Below, piece after piece: positions 12,941-23,092 of a stretch of 64,000 nt of DNA (positions are counted from its first letter, which is position 1; each line of letters starts with the position of its first letter). Under the pieces are notes generated by a model. That model worked only from the letters and a program-made list of their open reading frames with translations. It did no database searches and was not told the DNA's origin. This stretch comes from Narthecium ossifragum (lineage: Eukaryota; Streptophyta; Magnoliopsida; Dioscoreales; Nartheciaceae). Both the position numbers and the translations under genes were made by a program. The stretch covers positions 6,031,134-6,095,133 of the forward strand of contig OY986965.1 in the NCBI GenBank assembly GCA_963920575.1. The letters run 5' to 3'.

Positions 12941-13874
12941 GGGTTATTTGCATATACCCCCCGAAAAAGGTTTATTTTACGTATACCCCCCTTAAAAAAC
13001 AAAATTTACATCAGAAACCTTGAAAATCTTGATTATTTGCATATAGCCCCTCGGGTTAATTGGGAATGAAATATTCGGTGTGTAAGCTAACGGAGGCTAA
13101 CAGTGGAAGCTGAAATTACAAATATACCATTACCTCTACCCCTATATATGCTTCCTTCTCCCTCCTCCGACCCGACGATTGTTAGGGCAAGGGCTTCAAA
13201 TCCTCTGATGACATATCTCCTCATCCTCCGGCGACCTAGTTATTTCCTCATCGGCAGCAAACTTCTCCCAATTTCTCTCTATTTCTCTTGATTTCTGCCA
13301 ATTTCCATCCTCTATAGATCGATTTCCTCGTCAATTTAACCATGAAGAAGTCTCCATCTTCTTCCTCCACCTTAGGTTCGCACAACGCACCCTATATGAT
13401 TTGTCATTGCCAAGAGTTCTGCTCCATCTGGCAATCCAATCGCACCAACAGCAAAGGCAGAAAGTTTCTGGGCTGTTCCAGATATAAGGTATTAATCTCA
13501 TTGTTTTTTTTTACATTTCGAAAGGTTGAACTCCACTCCATCTTTTACCCTAGTTTTATTTTCTCAAAGCATGGATGATGCTAGTTGCCATCCAAGTTCA
13601 TGCAGTAGCTCTAAAAACCCTTGCCCCAACAATCGTCGGGTCGGAGGAGGGAGAAGGAAGCATATATAGGGGTAGGGGTAAGGGTATTTTAGTAATTTCA
13701 GCTTCCACCGTTAGCCTCCGTTAGCTTGCGCACCGAATATTCCATTCCCAATTAACCCGAGGGGCTATATGCAAATAATCAAGATTTTCAGGGTTTTTGA
13801 TGCAAATTTTGTTTTTTTAAGGGGATATATGTAAAATAAACCTTTTTCAGGGGGGTATATGCAAATATATCCCC
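12941..13874. mobile_element. Small MULE with ~255-bp inverted arms carrying a GRF-gene fragment
   Basis: The left arm (12941-13197) and right arm (13612-13874) are inverted copies: GGGTTATTTGCATATACCCC at the left is mirrored by GGTATATGCAAATATATCCC at the right, continuing through the AGCTAACGGAGGCTAAC and GACCCGACGATTGTT blocks. Long TIRs enclosing a captured gene piece fit a Pack-MULE. No clear 9-bp target duplication was found. It sits inside older G-rich MITE-like DNA (about 13880-13970). Confidence 0.7.
13342..13488 (+). pseudogene. GRF zinc-finger gene fragment (first exon only) inside the small MULE
   Basis: The ORF starts at ATG 13342 and runs 49 codons to a splice-donor-like AAG|GTATTA. 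It has CHCQEFCSIWQSN, then NSKGRKFLGCSRYK, which is the first half of a GRF-type zinc finger (C-x-C, then GR+F-GC). The second half (C-x-F-F-x-W) is missing before the right TIR begins. The exon ends at the same codon position as exon 1 of the GRF gene at 20353-20481, so both derive from the same type of gene. Expression is unknown. Confidence 0.7.
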
Positions 13875-14448
13875 ACTCCTTAATCCTACTTTTCTAACCC
13901 CAAAATTCCTTAACCCCACTTGACCCGGAATAAGGTAACCCCATGTCAAATGGGGGCTAAGAGTGTATTGGCATAAAAAGGTGTCCACTTTTTCAACCTT
14001 GGTTCCAAGGCTATCATCTTGTTTTTTTTTTCCATGAAATTTTAGCTTTGTATAATGTCGTGATGTCACGGGAATTTTTCAGCAAATTTTCCAAAAATAT
14101 GAAAGATGAATTCTCTGGTATTGACTAAGATCTTAAGCAGATTCTTGACTTGTTTCAGTTTAGATACATTGATTGTTGTAGAAATGGCAAAACTAAGGCA
14201 TTGTTATTGAAATGAAAAGAGAGACCTTTCAAGCTCATCGTAATTTTCGGAGCACATTTCTGTGTCACCAATTTTCTTTTTCAGCCTAGAAAGGAGAAAA
14301 AAATCTAAAGCTACAATTGAGAACCAAAGTGTTTTTTTCTTTGAAGGTTGTTTTTGAGGTAAAATATATTTTATTACCCTTGAAAATTTTCAAATAAGGT
14401 CCTCAAATTATAAATATGTTTCATAATAAGTGATGATGAGTTCACATT
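13875..14448. other. Non-coding interval between two MULEs
   Basis: Contains the far part of a G/C-rich MITE-like sequence (to ~13970) and AT-rich unique DNA. No exon is supported. Confidence 0.4.
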
Positions 14449-15015
14449 AAGGCTTAAATATGCGTTTCGTCCCTGAAGTTTCGGCCCAGTTTTTATTAAG
14501 TCCCTATACTTTAAAAATTCCCGATTGAATCCTTGGGTTTTTCGAACCGGACTCAATCTCATCCCTCCGTCCACTCGCCGTCCGCCCACTGACGGCGGCT
14601 CGGCCCAAAACCGAACCGACCCGACCCCGGTCACGTGCAAAGCACATGACCCATACCATATTGGCGCCAAAGACGTTGGGTTCCTCGTAAACCCAACCCA
14701 AGGAAGGTTTTAGCCCGATCATCGGCCGATCATCCCCTCCTCTCTTTGAATCTCCGGCGATCTAGGGTTTGAGAGGTTCCTCCTCTCTTTGAATCTCCGG
14801 TGATCTAGGATTTGAGAGTTTTTATGATCCCCAAGCTAGGTTCCAAGGTTTCATTTAGTGGCATTCCAAGCTTCCATTAGTCGTGGATGATCAGGTAGAT
14901 TCACCTTCGAGGTTCGAAGGTTTCGTTTGAGGTCGACGAATCTCTCCAGGCAGGTACGCATCCATTTGAGTGTGGTTCCAAGCTTCCATTCTCATGCTTT
15001 TTATGCTTTGTTGAT

Positions 15016-15215
15016 NNNNNNNNNNNNNNNNNNNNNNNNNNNNNNNNNNNNNNNNNNNNNNNNNNNNNNNNNNNNNNNNNNNNNNNNNNNNNNNNNNNNN
15101 NNNNNNNNNNNNNNNNNNNNNNNNNNNNNNNNNNNNNNNNNNNNNNNNNNNNNNNNNNNNNNNNNNNNNNNNNNNNNNNNNNNNNNNNNNNNNNNNNNNN
15201 NNNNNNNNNNNNNNN
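15016..15215. other. Assembly gap (200 N)
   Basis: Exactly 200 N, the same length as the second gap, so probably a placeholder of unknown true size. It hides the first codons of the MULE transposase. Confidence 0.98.
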
Positions 15216-18200
15216 GTTTTTGGTAACTTGACCATCAAATATGTGGGGGGAAAAGTTGATGTATTTGGGAATTGTGACCCTGATGAGCTAAGCATTATTG
15301 AATTTGAAGATATGATGAAGCAGCTGGGGTATGTTACATACATAAAGCTATGGTATGTCATTCCTGGAGTAAGCATGGATGTGGGTCTAAGACCATTAAT
15401 GACAGACAAAGATGTACTGGAAATGGCAGGCCCAGCAAGTGTTGCTGGAGAAGTTGATGTTTACTCTGAGCATGCTATAATCGAAGGACCTGTTGTCCTT
15501 TCAGACAAGGAGCTAGATAGGGAAGTGCATAAGAAGAAAGGAGGTGGGGGGAGTGGGGCCAGTGATTGGGATGCATTTCAGGTTGATTCTGATAGCTGTA
15601 GTTCATCACAGGTTTGTTATGATCCAGAGGTTGAGGGCAGCAGTGAAGATGGGGAGGGAGATGAGATTGACTATACTCAATTTCTTATTGGAAACTGTGG
15701 GCTGCTCTTGGGGGTAGACAGTAGTCATGGGGGTGTTGGTGGGGAGGGTGAAGAAAATATAAGAGAGAGTGATGGGGTGGATGAAGAAAATAGAAGAGAG
15801 AGTGATGGGGTGGATGAAGAAAATAGAAGAGAGAAAGGGCCTGTGAGTGAAGGGCATGGGAGAGCAGATAGGGAGGCTACTGATGATGCCAGGGGAGCTG
15901 CAGATGCTGGGAGGGGCAGTGACAGAAGTAGAAGGAAAGGGAAGGCTGCACAAGAGGAGGATGAGTATGTGAATGAAGCAGATGTTGAAGACAACAACTC
16001 AGAGTACCTGCCAAGTGATGAGTTGGTGAGTCTTTATGACTCTGATGAGGATGCTGCCACTTCTTACCCAGTATACAACCCAGACACTGACTTGGCTGGT
16101 AACATAAAGCCAGTTCTTGGGACCAGATTCCCATCTGCTGAGGTGTTCAAGGACTACATCAGGGAGTATGGAATTAGAGGGGGTTACAGTGTGAAGATTG
16201 TTAAGAATGATAAGGAAAGGGTTAGAGCTATATGTGCTGATGGCTGTGAATGGAGGATCCATGCCTCCAAAATGCAGAATCAAGATACATTTCAGATAAA
16301 GACATTAAAGGGCCAACATACTTGCAGTAGGAGTTATAGAAACCCTCTTGTGAATGCCACTTGGTTGTCAAAGAAGTATCTTGATGACTTTAGGATTGAT
16401 CCTGACATGAGGATAAAGGTTCTGCAAGCAAAGGTGAAGAAGGACTTTTTAGTGGACATATGTAGAAGCCAGGCTTTTAATGTGAGGAGGAAGGCAAGAG
16501 AGCTCATCCAAGGCAGTTATGCAGAACAGTATGCAAGAATAAGAGACTACTGCCATGAGATCATAAGAAGTAACCCAGGCAGTACATGTGTAGTTAAGGC
16601 TAATAGGTCTGCAGATGGTGTACATTCAGTATTTGAGAGGGTGTACATATGCTTTCAGGCATGCAAGCAGGGGTTTAGGGATGGGTGCAGGCCTTTGATT
16701 GGCCTAGATGGTTGCCATTTGAAGGGAACTGTTAGTGGTCAAATCCTTGCAGCAGTAGGGAGGGATGGGAATGACCAGATGTTCCCAATATGTTACGCAG
16801 TAGTTGAGGTAGAGAATAGGGAGACTTGGACATGGTTTTTAGAGCTATTGCTATCTGACATTGGTTATGATCAAGAGAAGAGGTGGACATTCATCACAGA
16901 CCAGCAAAAGGTGAAACTACATTGGCTGTGTATTTCATTTATTTTAGTTTCATTCCAGCAATGCAAGATCTTTTAATTTCATGAGACTGTGCACAGAGCT
17001 TCATCACTTGAAGCTTATGATCTATTTAGAGCATAACATCATCACAGCATTTCACATCTTTGTATTTCATTTTTTTTAGTTTCATTCCAGCAAGGCATGA
17101 TCTATTATTGCTTTTAGTTTCATGAGTCTGTGCACAGAGCTTCATCACTTGAAGCTTATGATCTATTTAGAGCATAACATCATCACAGCATTTCACATCT
17201 TTGTATTTCATTTTTTTTAGTTTCATTCCAGCAATGCAAGATCTTTTAGTTTCATGAGTCTGTGCACAGAGCTTCATCACTTGAAGCTTATGATCTATTT
17301 AGAGCATAACATCATCACAGCATTTCACATCTTTGTATTTCATTTTTTTTAGTTTCATTCCAACAAGGCATGATCTATTATTGCTTTTAGTTTCATGAGT
17401 CTGTGCACAGAGCTTATGATCACAACAATGCTTTGTAGGGTCTCATTCCAGCAATGCAAGATCTAATGCCTGGAGTGGACCACAGATTTTGTGTTAGGCA
17501 TCTATATGCCAACTTCAACAAGCTTTTTAAGGGTCTGAACTTGAAGCAAATCATGTGGAATGCTGCTAGGGCTACCACTAAGGAGTACTATGACTTAGTC
17601 ATGGATGAAATGAGACATGTAGAGCCAGAAGGCTTCAAGTACCTTAGTGCTCTAGACCAGACGTGGTGGTGTAGATATGCATTTCAGTTTCACCCTAAGT
17701 GTGATCTGCTGTCAAACAACATGGCAGAGGCATTCAATAAATTCATTTTGGATGCTAGGAAGAAGCCTATAATCACAATGCTGGAGGATATTAGGATAAA
17801 ACTGATGACAAGGATGAGGGTAAAGAAGCAACAGATGGAAGGAGTTAATCAGGACATCTGCCCTAGGATACAGAAGAAGATAGAGAATATCAAAGTGGAG
17901 ACTAGGCACTGGTATTGTGAATTATTTGGTCAGGAAGAGTTTGAAGTAACATGCCAAGATGACAAGTTTGCAGTCAACTTGGCTGAGCAAGTATGTAGTT
18001 GCAGAAAGTGGGGATTGACAGGAGTCCCTTGTGTACATGCCACTGCATGTATTTTTAAGATGAGGAGGAGGCCTGAGGACTATGTCTTACCATGGTGCAA
18101 GAAGGGCACCTACTTGATGGCATACCAACATCACATCAGACCTATCAATGGTCACAAGCTATGGAAGAGGGTTGGTCCTGACAACATTTTACCCCCAGTC

Positions 18201-19381
18201 TATAAGAAACAGCCTGGAAGACCCAAAAAGATGAGGAAAAGGGGCCCAGAAGAGGGGCCAAGCAGTCATAAGCTCAAGAGGAGACACACAACTGTTAGGT
18301 GCACCAATTGTTGGGAGTGGGGGCATAATAGAAGGACATGCACAAAACCCCCATGCTCCAAGCCTACGTATACACCACCAGCTTCCACAGCTGCATTTAG
18401 GACCCAAGAAAGGGGTGGGACCAGTATACCAGCAACAAGAAATGCTTTTAGGACCCCAGGAAGGGGTGGGACCAGCATTCCACCAGCAGAAAGTGTATCA
18501 TCCATTGGCAGAGCTTCTAATAACAGCCAGGTATTGTATATGTTGCACATCCACTAGCTTAGTAATTTATATGTTGCACATCCACATGATCTATAATTTA
18601 TATGTTGCACATCCACAGATCCACTAGCTTAGTAATTTATATGTTGCACATCCACAGATCCACTAGCTTAGATATCTTATTTCTTTTAGTTTCTTTTGTG
18701 TATGACCTAAGAAATGCTTGTTCTATGACCCAAGAGTTGCATTTAGGACCCAATAAATGTTTGTTCTATGTGTGCAAGTTTGTCAAGTGTTTTATATATT
18801 AGATCTATTTTCTTTAGGGTGTTTGACTGATTTATTTATTGCATTTGTGTTGCATCTATTGTTACATGTAGGAGGACCATATGCAAGCAAATATCCACCA
18901 GCCATCAAGACAGCCATGGATACCTGGGGGGATAGCAAATGCAAGACAGCAAATGGATACCATCAGGAGGGATGCAGGAAGAGGAACCAGGGCAGTAACA
19001 CCAAGAGCACCAAGGGCAAGGGGAGCAAGAGGACAAAGAGGAGCAAGAGGAGCAGCAAGAGGAGCAGCAAGAGGAGCAACACGAGGAGCAGCACAAGGAG
19101 CAAGAGCACCAAGTGCATCAGGTGCAACACCTGGACATGGCTGGATGCCTGAAACAGTTCATCCAGACTTCTACATGCCTGGATCAAGCCAACCATTTCC
19201 ATCACAGCACCAAGGATCACTGCCCCAACAAGGAACAAGTCAACCATCACCTTCACAAGCCCAAGATGAATGGTGCCAGGCTTATGATCATGAAGGCAGA
19301 CCAGTTACTGCTCCCTTCAGGACTCCCAGGGTAGCTGGTAAAGCCTCTGCCTCCCATTTGCAACAACAAGCCAAAAAGTAG
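15216..19381 (+). CDS. MULE transposase (MURA-type), 5' partial; exons 15216-16910, 17439-18530, 18872-19381
   Basis: The visible protein is about 1,098 residues; its N-terminus lies in the N gap. Order of parts: an N-terminal plant-MULE region (KYVGGKVDVFGNCDPDEL); acidic linkers with a repeated GVDEENRRESD unit; the WRKY/GCM1-like zinc DNA-binding domain (ICADGCEWRI...GQHTC); the MULE catalytic core with Asp at 16707 (LIGLDGCHLKG), Asp at 16899 (FITDQQ) and Glu at 17727 (NNMAEAFN); a SWIM zinc finger (VCSCRKWGLTGVPCVHA); a CCHC knuckle (CTNCWEWGHNRRTC); and an RG/RA-rich tail. Introns are GTGAAA(16911)...TTTGTAG(17438) and GTATTG(18531)...ATGTAG(18871), each leaving the frame open. It cuts and pastes MULE DNA in the nucleus. 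All three catalytic acids are present and no stop interrupts the exons. Splice sites are inferred by eye. Confidence 0.9.
16931..17438 (+). repeat. Intronic 132/141-bp tandem repeats containing copies of the exon-2 edge
   Basis: Units start at 16931, 17063, 17204 and 17336 (lengths 132, 141, 132, then a shortened one). They alternate between an A form (AGCAATGCAAGATCTTTTA) and a B form (AGCAAGGCATGATCTATTATTG). Each contains TTTCATTCCAGCA..., nearly the same as the start of exon 2 (GGTCTCATTCCAGCAATGC at 17439). The alternation suggests doubling of a two-unit block. Confidence 0.85.
18531..18871 (+). repeat. Second transposase intron with ATGTTGCACATCCAC repeats
   Basis: The words ATGTTGCACATCCAC and CCACTAGCTTAGTAATTTAT recur three to four times in 18535-18670. 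The intron has GTATTG at its left edge and ATGTAG at its right. Confidence 0.7.
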
Positions 19382-19984
19382 GGTCTGTTAAATTTTTGTG
19401 AACAGGGCAGCTGTTAAATTTTTTGTATAGTGATGTTTTTTGTGAACAGGGCAGCTGTTAAATTTTTGTGTATTCCCTCCTGTTTGTGTAGTTGGTGTCT
19501 ACAATGGACAACACAATAGATTTTTTGTAACAGTTGGTTGTGTTTGGAATGACACAGCAGTTATGCACCTGTTGTATGTTCATTTTTTTGTGAAACTGAA
19601 ACCCATCTCCACTATTGCCTGCAGAATAGATTTTTTGTAACAGTTGGTTGTGTTTGTAACAGTTGGTTGTCAAAGAAGTATGTGTATGGTTGTGTTGATA
19701 ATACATGTTAGCCAATTCAAATTTACATGTTTGTCTTGAGAATACAGCTCCACCACTATTGATCTGTTATGTTGTTCAACTTTGTGCAAACATAAGATTA
19801 CAGGATATGTACACATTTTCATTCATTCAGCACAAACAAAGGAAGTTACGTCAACTAAGATTACAGGAATACAACTCCACCACTATTGATCTGTTATGTT
19901 GTTCAACTTTGTGCAAACATAAGATTACAGGAAACCCAAACATTTTCATTCATTCAGCTGAACTTGTGCAAACATCAACTAAGA
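19382..19984. other. Tail-to-tail spacer between the two MULE genes
   Basis: Non-coding. It holds small direct repeats: AACAGGGCAGCTGTTAAATT twice (around 19400-19460), TTTTTTGTAACAGTTGGTTG twice, and a ~65-bp block around CACCACTATTGATCTGTTAT at 19750 and 19878. It likely carries the 3' ends of both genes. Confidence 0.6.
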
Positions 19985-20481
19985 TTACAGGAATACAAAC
20001 ATAAGGACACACAACAGTACTATTGCTAACCACAATTTCCTATTTCTGCATTGCAGTTTCTTCACCTCTAACACCAACACATTGTTTTCATCTTCTTTAT
20101 GTTGCCAACAGGCTCTCAACAACTGAACTTGTGTCATGTTTTCTGCCTCTTTGGACTTCAACTTTTCCAATTCACCTTCCAATGCTTGCATCTTCATCCT
20201 CATTTCAATGTTAGATAAATTTCCATGATCACCAACGTTCCCATCTACCCAATTGAAGAAATTACACCCACCATTCTCCTGCAATAATTCAATTCAATTC
20301 AAAACTTAAGCAATTACTTTTTTCAGTGAATGCAGCTATTGTGTAGAGTTACCTTGTGGTCTGGGCATCCAAAAAATCTCCTCCCAGGATTTTTGGTTGT
20401 TCGGGAAGTCCATAACTTTGATTTTTGTCCACAGTAACACAGAGGAGAGAGTGAAGAGGATGTGGAATCGATGGAAGACAT
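19985..20481 (-). CDS. GRF zinc-finger, coiled-coil, tail-anchored protein of the MULE; exons 20481-20353 and 20278-19985
   Basis: The start is the ATG at 20481 (MSSIDSTSSS); exon 1 encodes 43 residues, exon 2 encodes 97, giving 140 in all. The donor GTAACT follows the AAG ending at 20353 and the acceptor is ATTGCAG ending at 20279. The zinc finger spans the junction: C15-Y-C17-G, TSRTTKNPGRRFFGC39, then C48-NFFNWVD, the GRF pattern. Then comes a charged coiled-coil (MRMKMQALEGELEKLKSKEAE, residues ~67-117) and a final hydrophobic helix (LWLAIVLLCVLMFVFL) at the very C-terminus, typical of a tail anchor. GRF fingers are known single-stranded nucleic-acid binders in other proteins; the role here is unknown. 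It converges on the transposase inside the same TIRs. Confidence 0.8.
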
Positions 20482-20519
20482 TCTAATAGGCCAATTTATG
20501 GCCAATTTGTGCAAGAAAG

Positions 20520-20938
20520 CTTCAATGCAGAAACCTAAGCAAATTGAAGAACCCTAAAATGTGAGTAAAACCAAAGCAAATTGAATGACCGGGACAAATG
20601 TGAGTAAAACCTAAGCAAATTGAAGAACCCTAAAATCAAAAACACCAAGCTCAGGAGACGCTTACATGGCTCGAGGGCTTCAATAGACTAGCTTCAATCA
20701 CTACTGGTAGATCTCTTTGAAACCTTGGATTGGAGCTCTCAACCCCTAACTGGATCACTCAGCTCGGACTGAGCGTGGAGAAGATGACATGAAGACGACG
20801 GCTAGAGAAACCAACGACACTTAACCTTGGATCACAGCTCTCAACCCCTAACCAGATCACTCAGCTCGGACTGAGCGCGGAGAAGATGACCTGAAGACGA
20901 CGGCGAGACCAACCAGCGATAGAGACTTAACTAAGATC
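20520..20938. repeat. Subterminal direct repeats of the large MULE
   Basis: ACCTAAGCAAATTGAAGAACC recurs (about 20530-20630), and a ~50-bp block containing TCACTCAGCTCGGACTGAGC is present at about 20735-20800 and 20835-20900. This is the upstream region of the GRF gene and may hold its promoter; no TATA box stands out. Confidence 0.6.
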
Positions 20939-21467
20939 AGGGCACGTGCTTTGCACGTGACCTGGTCAATTGGCCGGTTCACCTGGTCCATTGGCCGGGT
21001 TGTCGGGTCGGTTCGGTTTTGGGCCGAGCCGCCGTCAGTGGGCGGACGGCGAGTGGACGGAGGGATGAGATTGAGTCCGGTTCGAAAAACCCAAGGATTC
21101 AATCGGGAATTTTTAAAGTATAGGGACTTAATAAAAACTGGGCCGAAACCTCAGGGACGAAACGCATATTTTAGCCTTATAGTCTAACATGCTCCGTAAG
21201 TGTAAGATAGTTTGAACTCAGGATCTCTACTTTGATATTATAAATGAACTCTAATCATCCGATCAGTAAGTGAGGATGAGTCTAATAAATGAACCACTCA
21301 TTAATGATAAAGTGAATTTATCATAAAGTATTTATAGGGGTAGGTTACTAACCGCTTAGATCATCACTTGAGCCGCTGATTGATCCCATCCGACAAGGCC
21401 TTCAATGGCCAAGTCAGATAGGGGATAAGATAATGACAAAATTATAATAAAACAGTTGAGAATATCT

Positions 21468-21628
21468 TTATCGTGGAGAGAAGCCCATGTGTGTAACCAC
21501 AGTTGGGTAGGAGACATTTGCCCCCTTCGTCTCCACCAGTCGACGACAACCATTGCAAACATAATCGTTACATGCAAGGATATTTATGGCTCTTCTATCA
21601 CCACAAGCCACACAACGTGATCCGATAC
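21468..21628 (-). pseudogene. Orphan exon with a zinc-ribbon-like cysteine pattern
   Basis: After an acceptor TTTTCAAG ending at 21629 the minus strand reads GIGSRCVACGDRRAINI then LACNDYVCNGCRRLVETKG and stops at 21468. The spacing C-x2-C-x11-C-x4-C-x2-C resembles a small zinc-binding module. No neighbouring exon was found and I do not recognise the protein. It could be a captured gene piece or a real terminal exon. Confidence 0.35.
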
Positions 21629-21959
21629 CTTGAAAATAAAACAAAGGCATATGTAATGAAGATCCTAATTGACACTCTAAAATGAATACACATATTCATA
21701 AAAGTTATTAATTAATACCTTAATGCTAGGATTTAGGGACGATGTCATCAACGGGTCGGGATGGAAAATGGGTTAACATGACGTGACTCCTTTCGTTCAT
21801 ATGTTTTAATGATAAAATATACTTTAATATCTTAAGGTCGTAATTTTTCAAATTACAAACAAGACCCTAATCGCGTTATGTCCTTTGACTAAACCTAGTG
21901 TCCCACTTGAGGACAAAATTATTTTGAAAGAAATTTGTCACATGAGAGCTTTATTTAAA

Positions 21960-23083
21960 GGGGTTTTTACATTTTGAAACAATATAGTTTAGTGTAATGA
22001 CAGTTTACTACTCTATAGTTTTAAAAAATTTATTTACTACCTTACATTTTATGTGACAGCGCGATTTAGGGCCTGCCTCTAGACGGCGTTATCTCTCTTG
22101 ACGGAGAACCGTTCACGTGTCAAGCATTTTGCATTTTGATGTCCTGTAGTTTAGTGTAATGGCAGTTTACTACCATATAGTTTGAAAAATGTACTTTACT
22201 ACCCTACATTTTATGCGACGGCGCGATTTAGGGTTTGAGCCCAAAGGGCGTTATCTCCCTTGATGATTCCTCTCCCTCTCCGCGATCGATGAGATGGTCC
22301 ATGCTAGATCGACCGTTTGACCGTGAAGTTTGAAAGCTACATTTTGAACTCAATGGTTGAAGCGACGGTCAATGCATGGATCGACCCGGGATGCATCATT
22401 TCTTCACAAAGGCTGGCGGTCGATGCGACGGTGGATGTGTAGATCGCCCGTGATGTTTGAAAGCTGCATTTTGAACTAGACGGCTGAAGCGACGGTCCAT
22501 GAATGGATCGACCATGGATGCATCATTTCCTCATAGAGGCTGGTGGTCGATGCGATGGTGGATGCGTGGGATCGACCGTGAAGTTTGAAAACTGCATTTT
22601 GAGCTAGACGGTTGAAACGACGGGTGATACATGGATTGACCTTGGATGCATTATTTCCTCACAGAAACTGACGGTCAATATGACGGTGGGTGCGTGGATC
22701 GATTGTGAAGTTTGAAGGCTGTATTTTGAGCTAGACGGCTGAAGCGACGCTCATGTGATTGGCACGTGAGCGGTTTTCCATTAAGGGAGATAACACCGTC
22801 TGGGCTCAAACCCTAAATCGCGCCGTCGCATAAAATGTAGGATAGTAAAGTACATTTTTCAAACTATAGGGTAGTAAACTGCCATTACACTAAACTACAG
22901 GGTATCAAAATGCAAAATGCTTAGCACGTGAGCGGTTTTCCGTCCAGAGAGATAACGACGTCTAGGGGCATGCCCTAAATCGCCCCGTCACATAAAATGT
23001 AAGGTAGTAAACAAAATTTTTAAAACTATAGGGTAGTAAACTGTCATTACACTAAACTACAGGGTATCAAAATGTAAAACCCC
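21960..23083. mobile_element. Foldback MULE, 1,124 bp, with doubled inverted arms
   Basis: A perfect 9-bp target duplication TTATTTAAA (21951-21959 and 23084-23092) marks a Mutator-type insertion. Ends are GGGGTTTTTACATTTTGA and its inverted copy GGGGTTTTACATTTTGATAC. Each arm is itself doubled: GTTTAGTGTAATGRCAGTTTA and GCGCGATTTAGGG occur twice per arm (about 21985 and 22150 at left, mirrored at right). No coding sequence is present. Confidence 0.9.
22290..22750 (+). repeat. Degenerate ~115-bp tandem repeats in the centre of the foldback MULE
   Basis: About four units share GACCGTGAAGTTTGAAAGCT, CATTTTGARCTAGACGG and GGTCGATGCGACGGTGGATG. They fill the loop between the inverted arms. Confidence 0.75.
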
Positions 23084-23092
23084 TTATTTAAA

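Larger units (their letters stand above)
14449..21178 (+). mobile_element. Large two-gene Mutator-like element (MULE)
   Basis: The TIRs are about 205-240 bp: left 14449-14655, right about 20939-21178. Both begin AAGGCTtAAATATGCGTTTC and share GGCTCGGCCCAAAACCGAAC. The right arm has an extra repeat of about 33 bp (two GGTCmATTGGCCGG words). Inside are a plus-strand transposase gene and a convergent minus-strand GRF zinc-finger gene. Target duplications are not recognisable, so the insertion may be old, or the ends slightly misplaced. A 200-N gap removes the transposase start. The coding parts are open, so the copy may be recent enough to have been active. Confidence 0.9.

Noticed and set aside
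14449..14460. Target-site duplication for the large MULE
   Set aside because: Flanks AGTTCACAT and ATAGTCTAA do not match well enough to call.
15606..16283. Minus-strand ORFs opposite the MULE transposase
   Set aside because: Shadows of the transposase coding strand with low-complexity Ser/Pro/Leu content.
18905..19334. Minus-strand and other-frame ORFs at transposase exon 3 (poly-Cys, poly-Leu, Lys/Ser-rich)
   Set aside because: They arise from the AGGAGCAAG-type repeat; the frame continuing exon 2 is the supported one.
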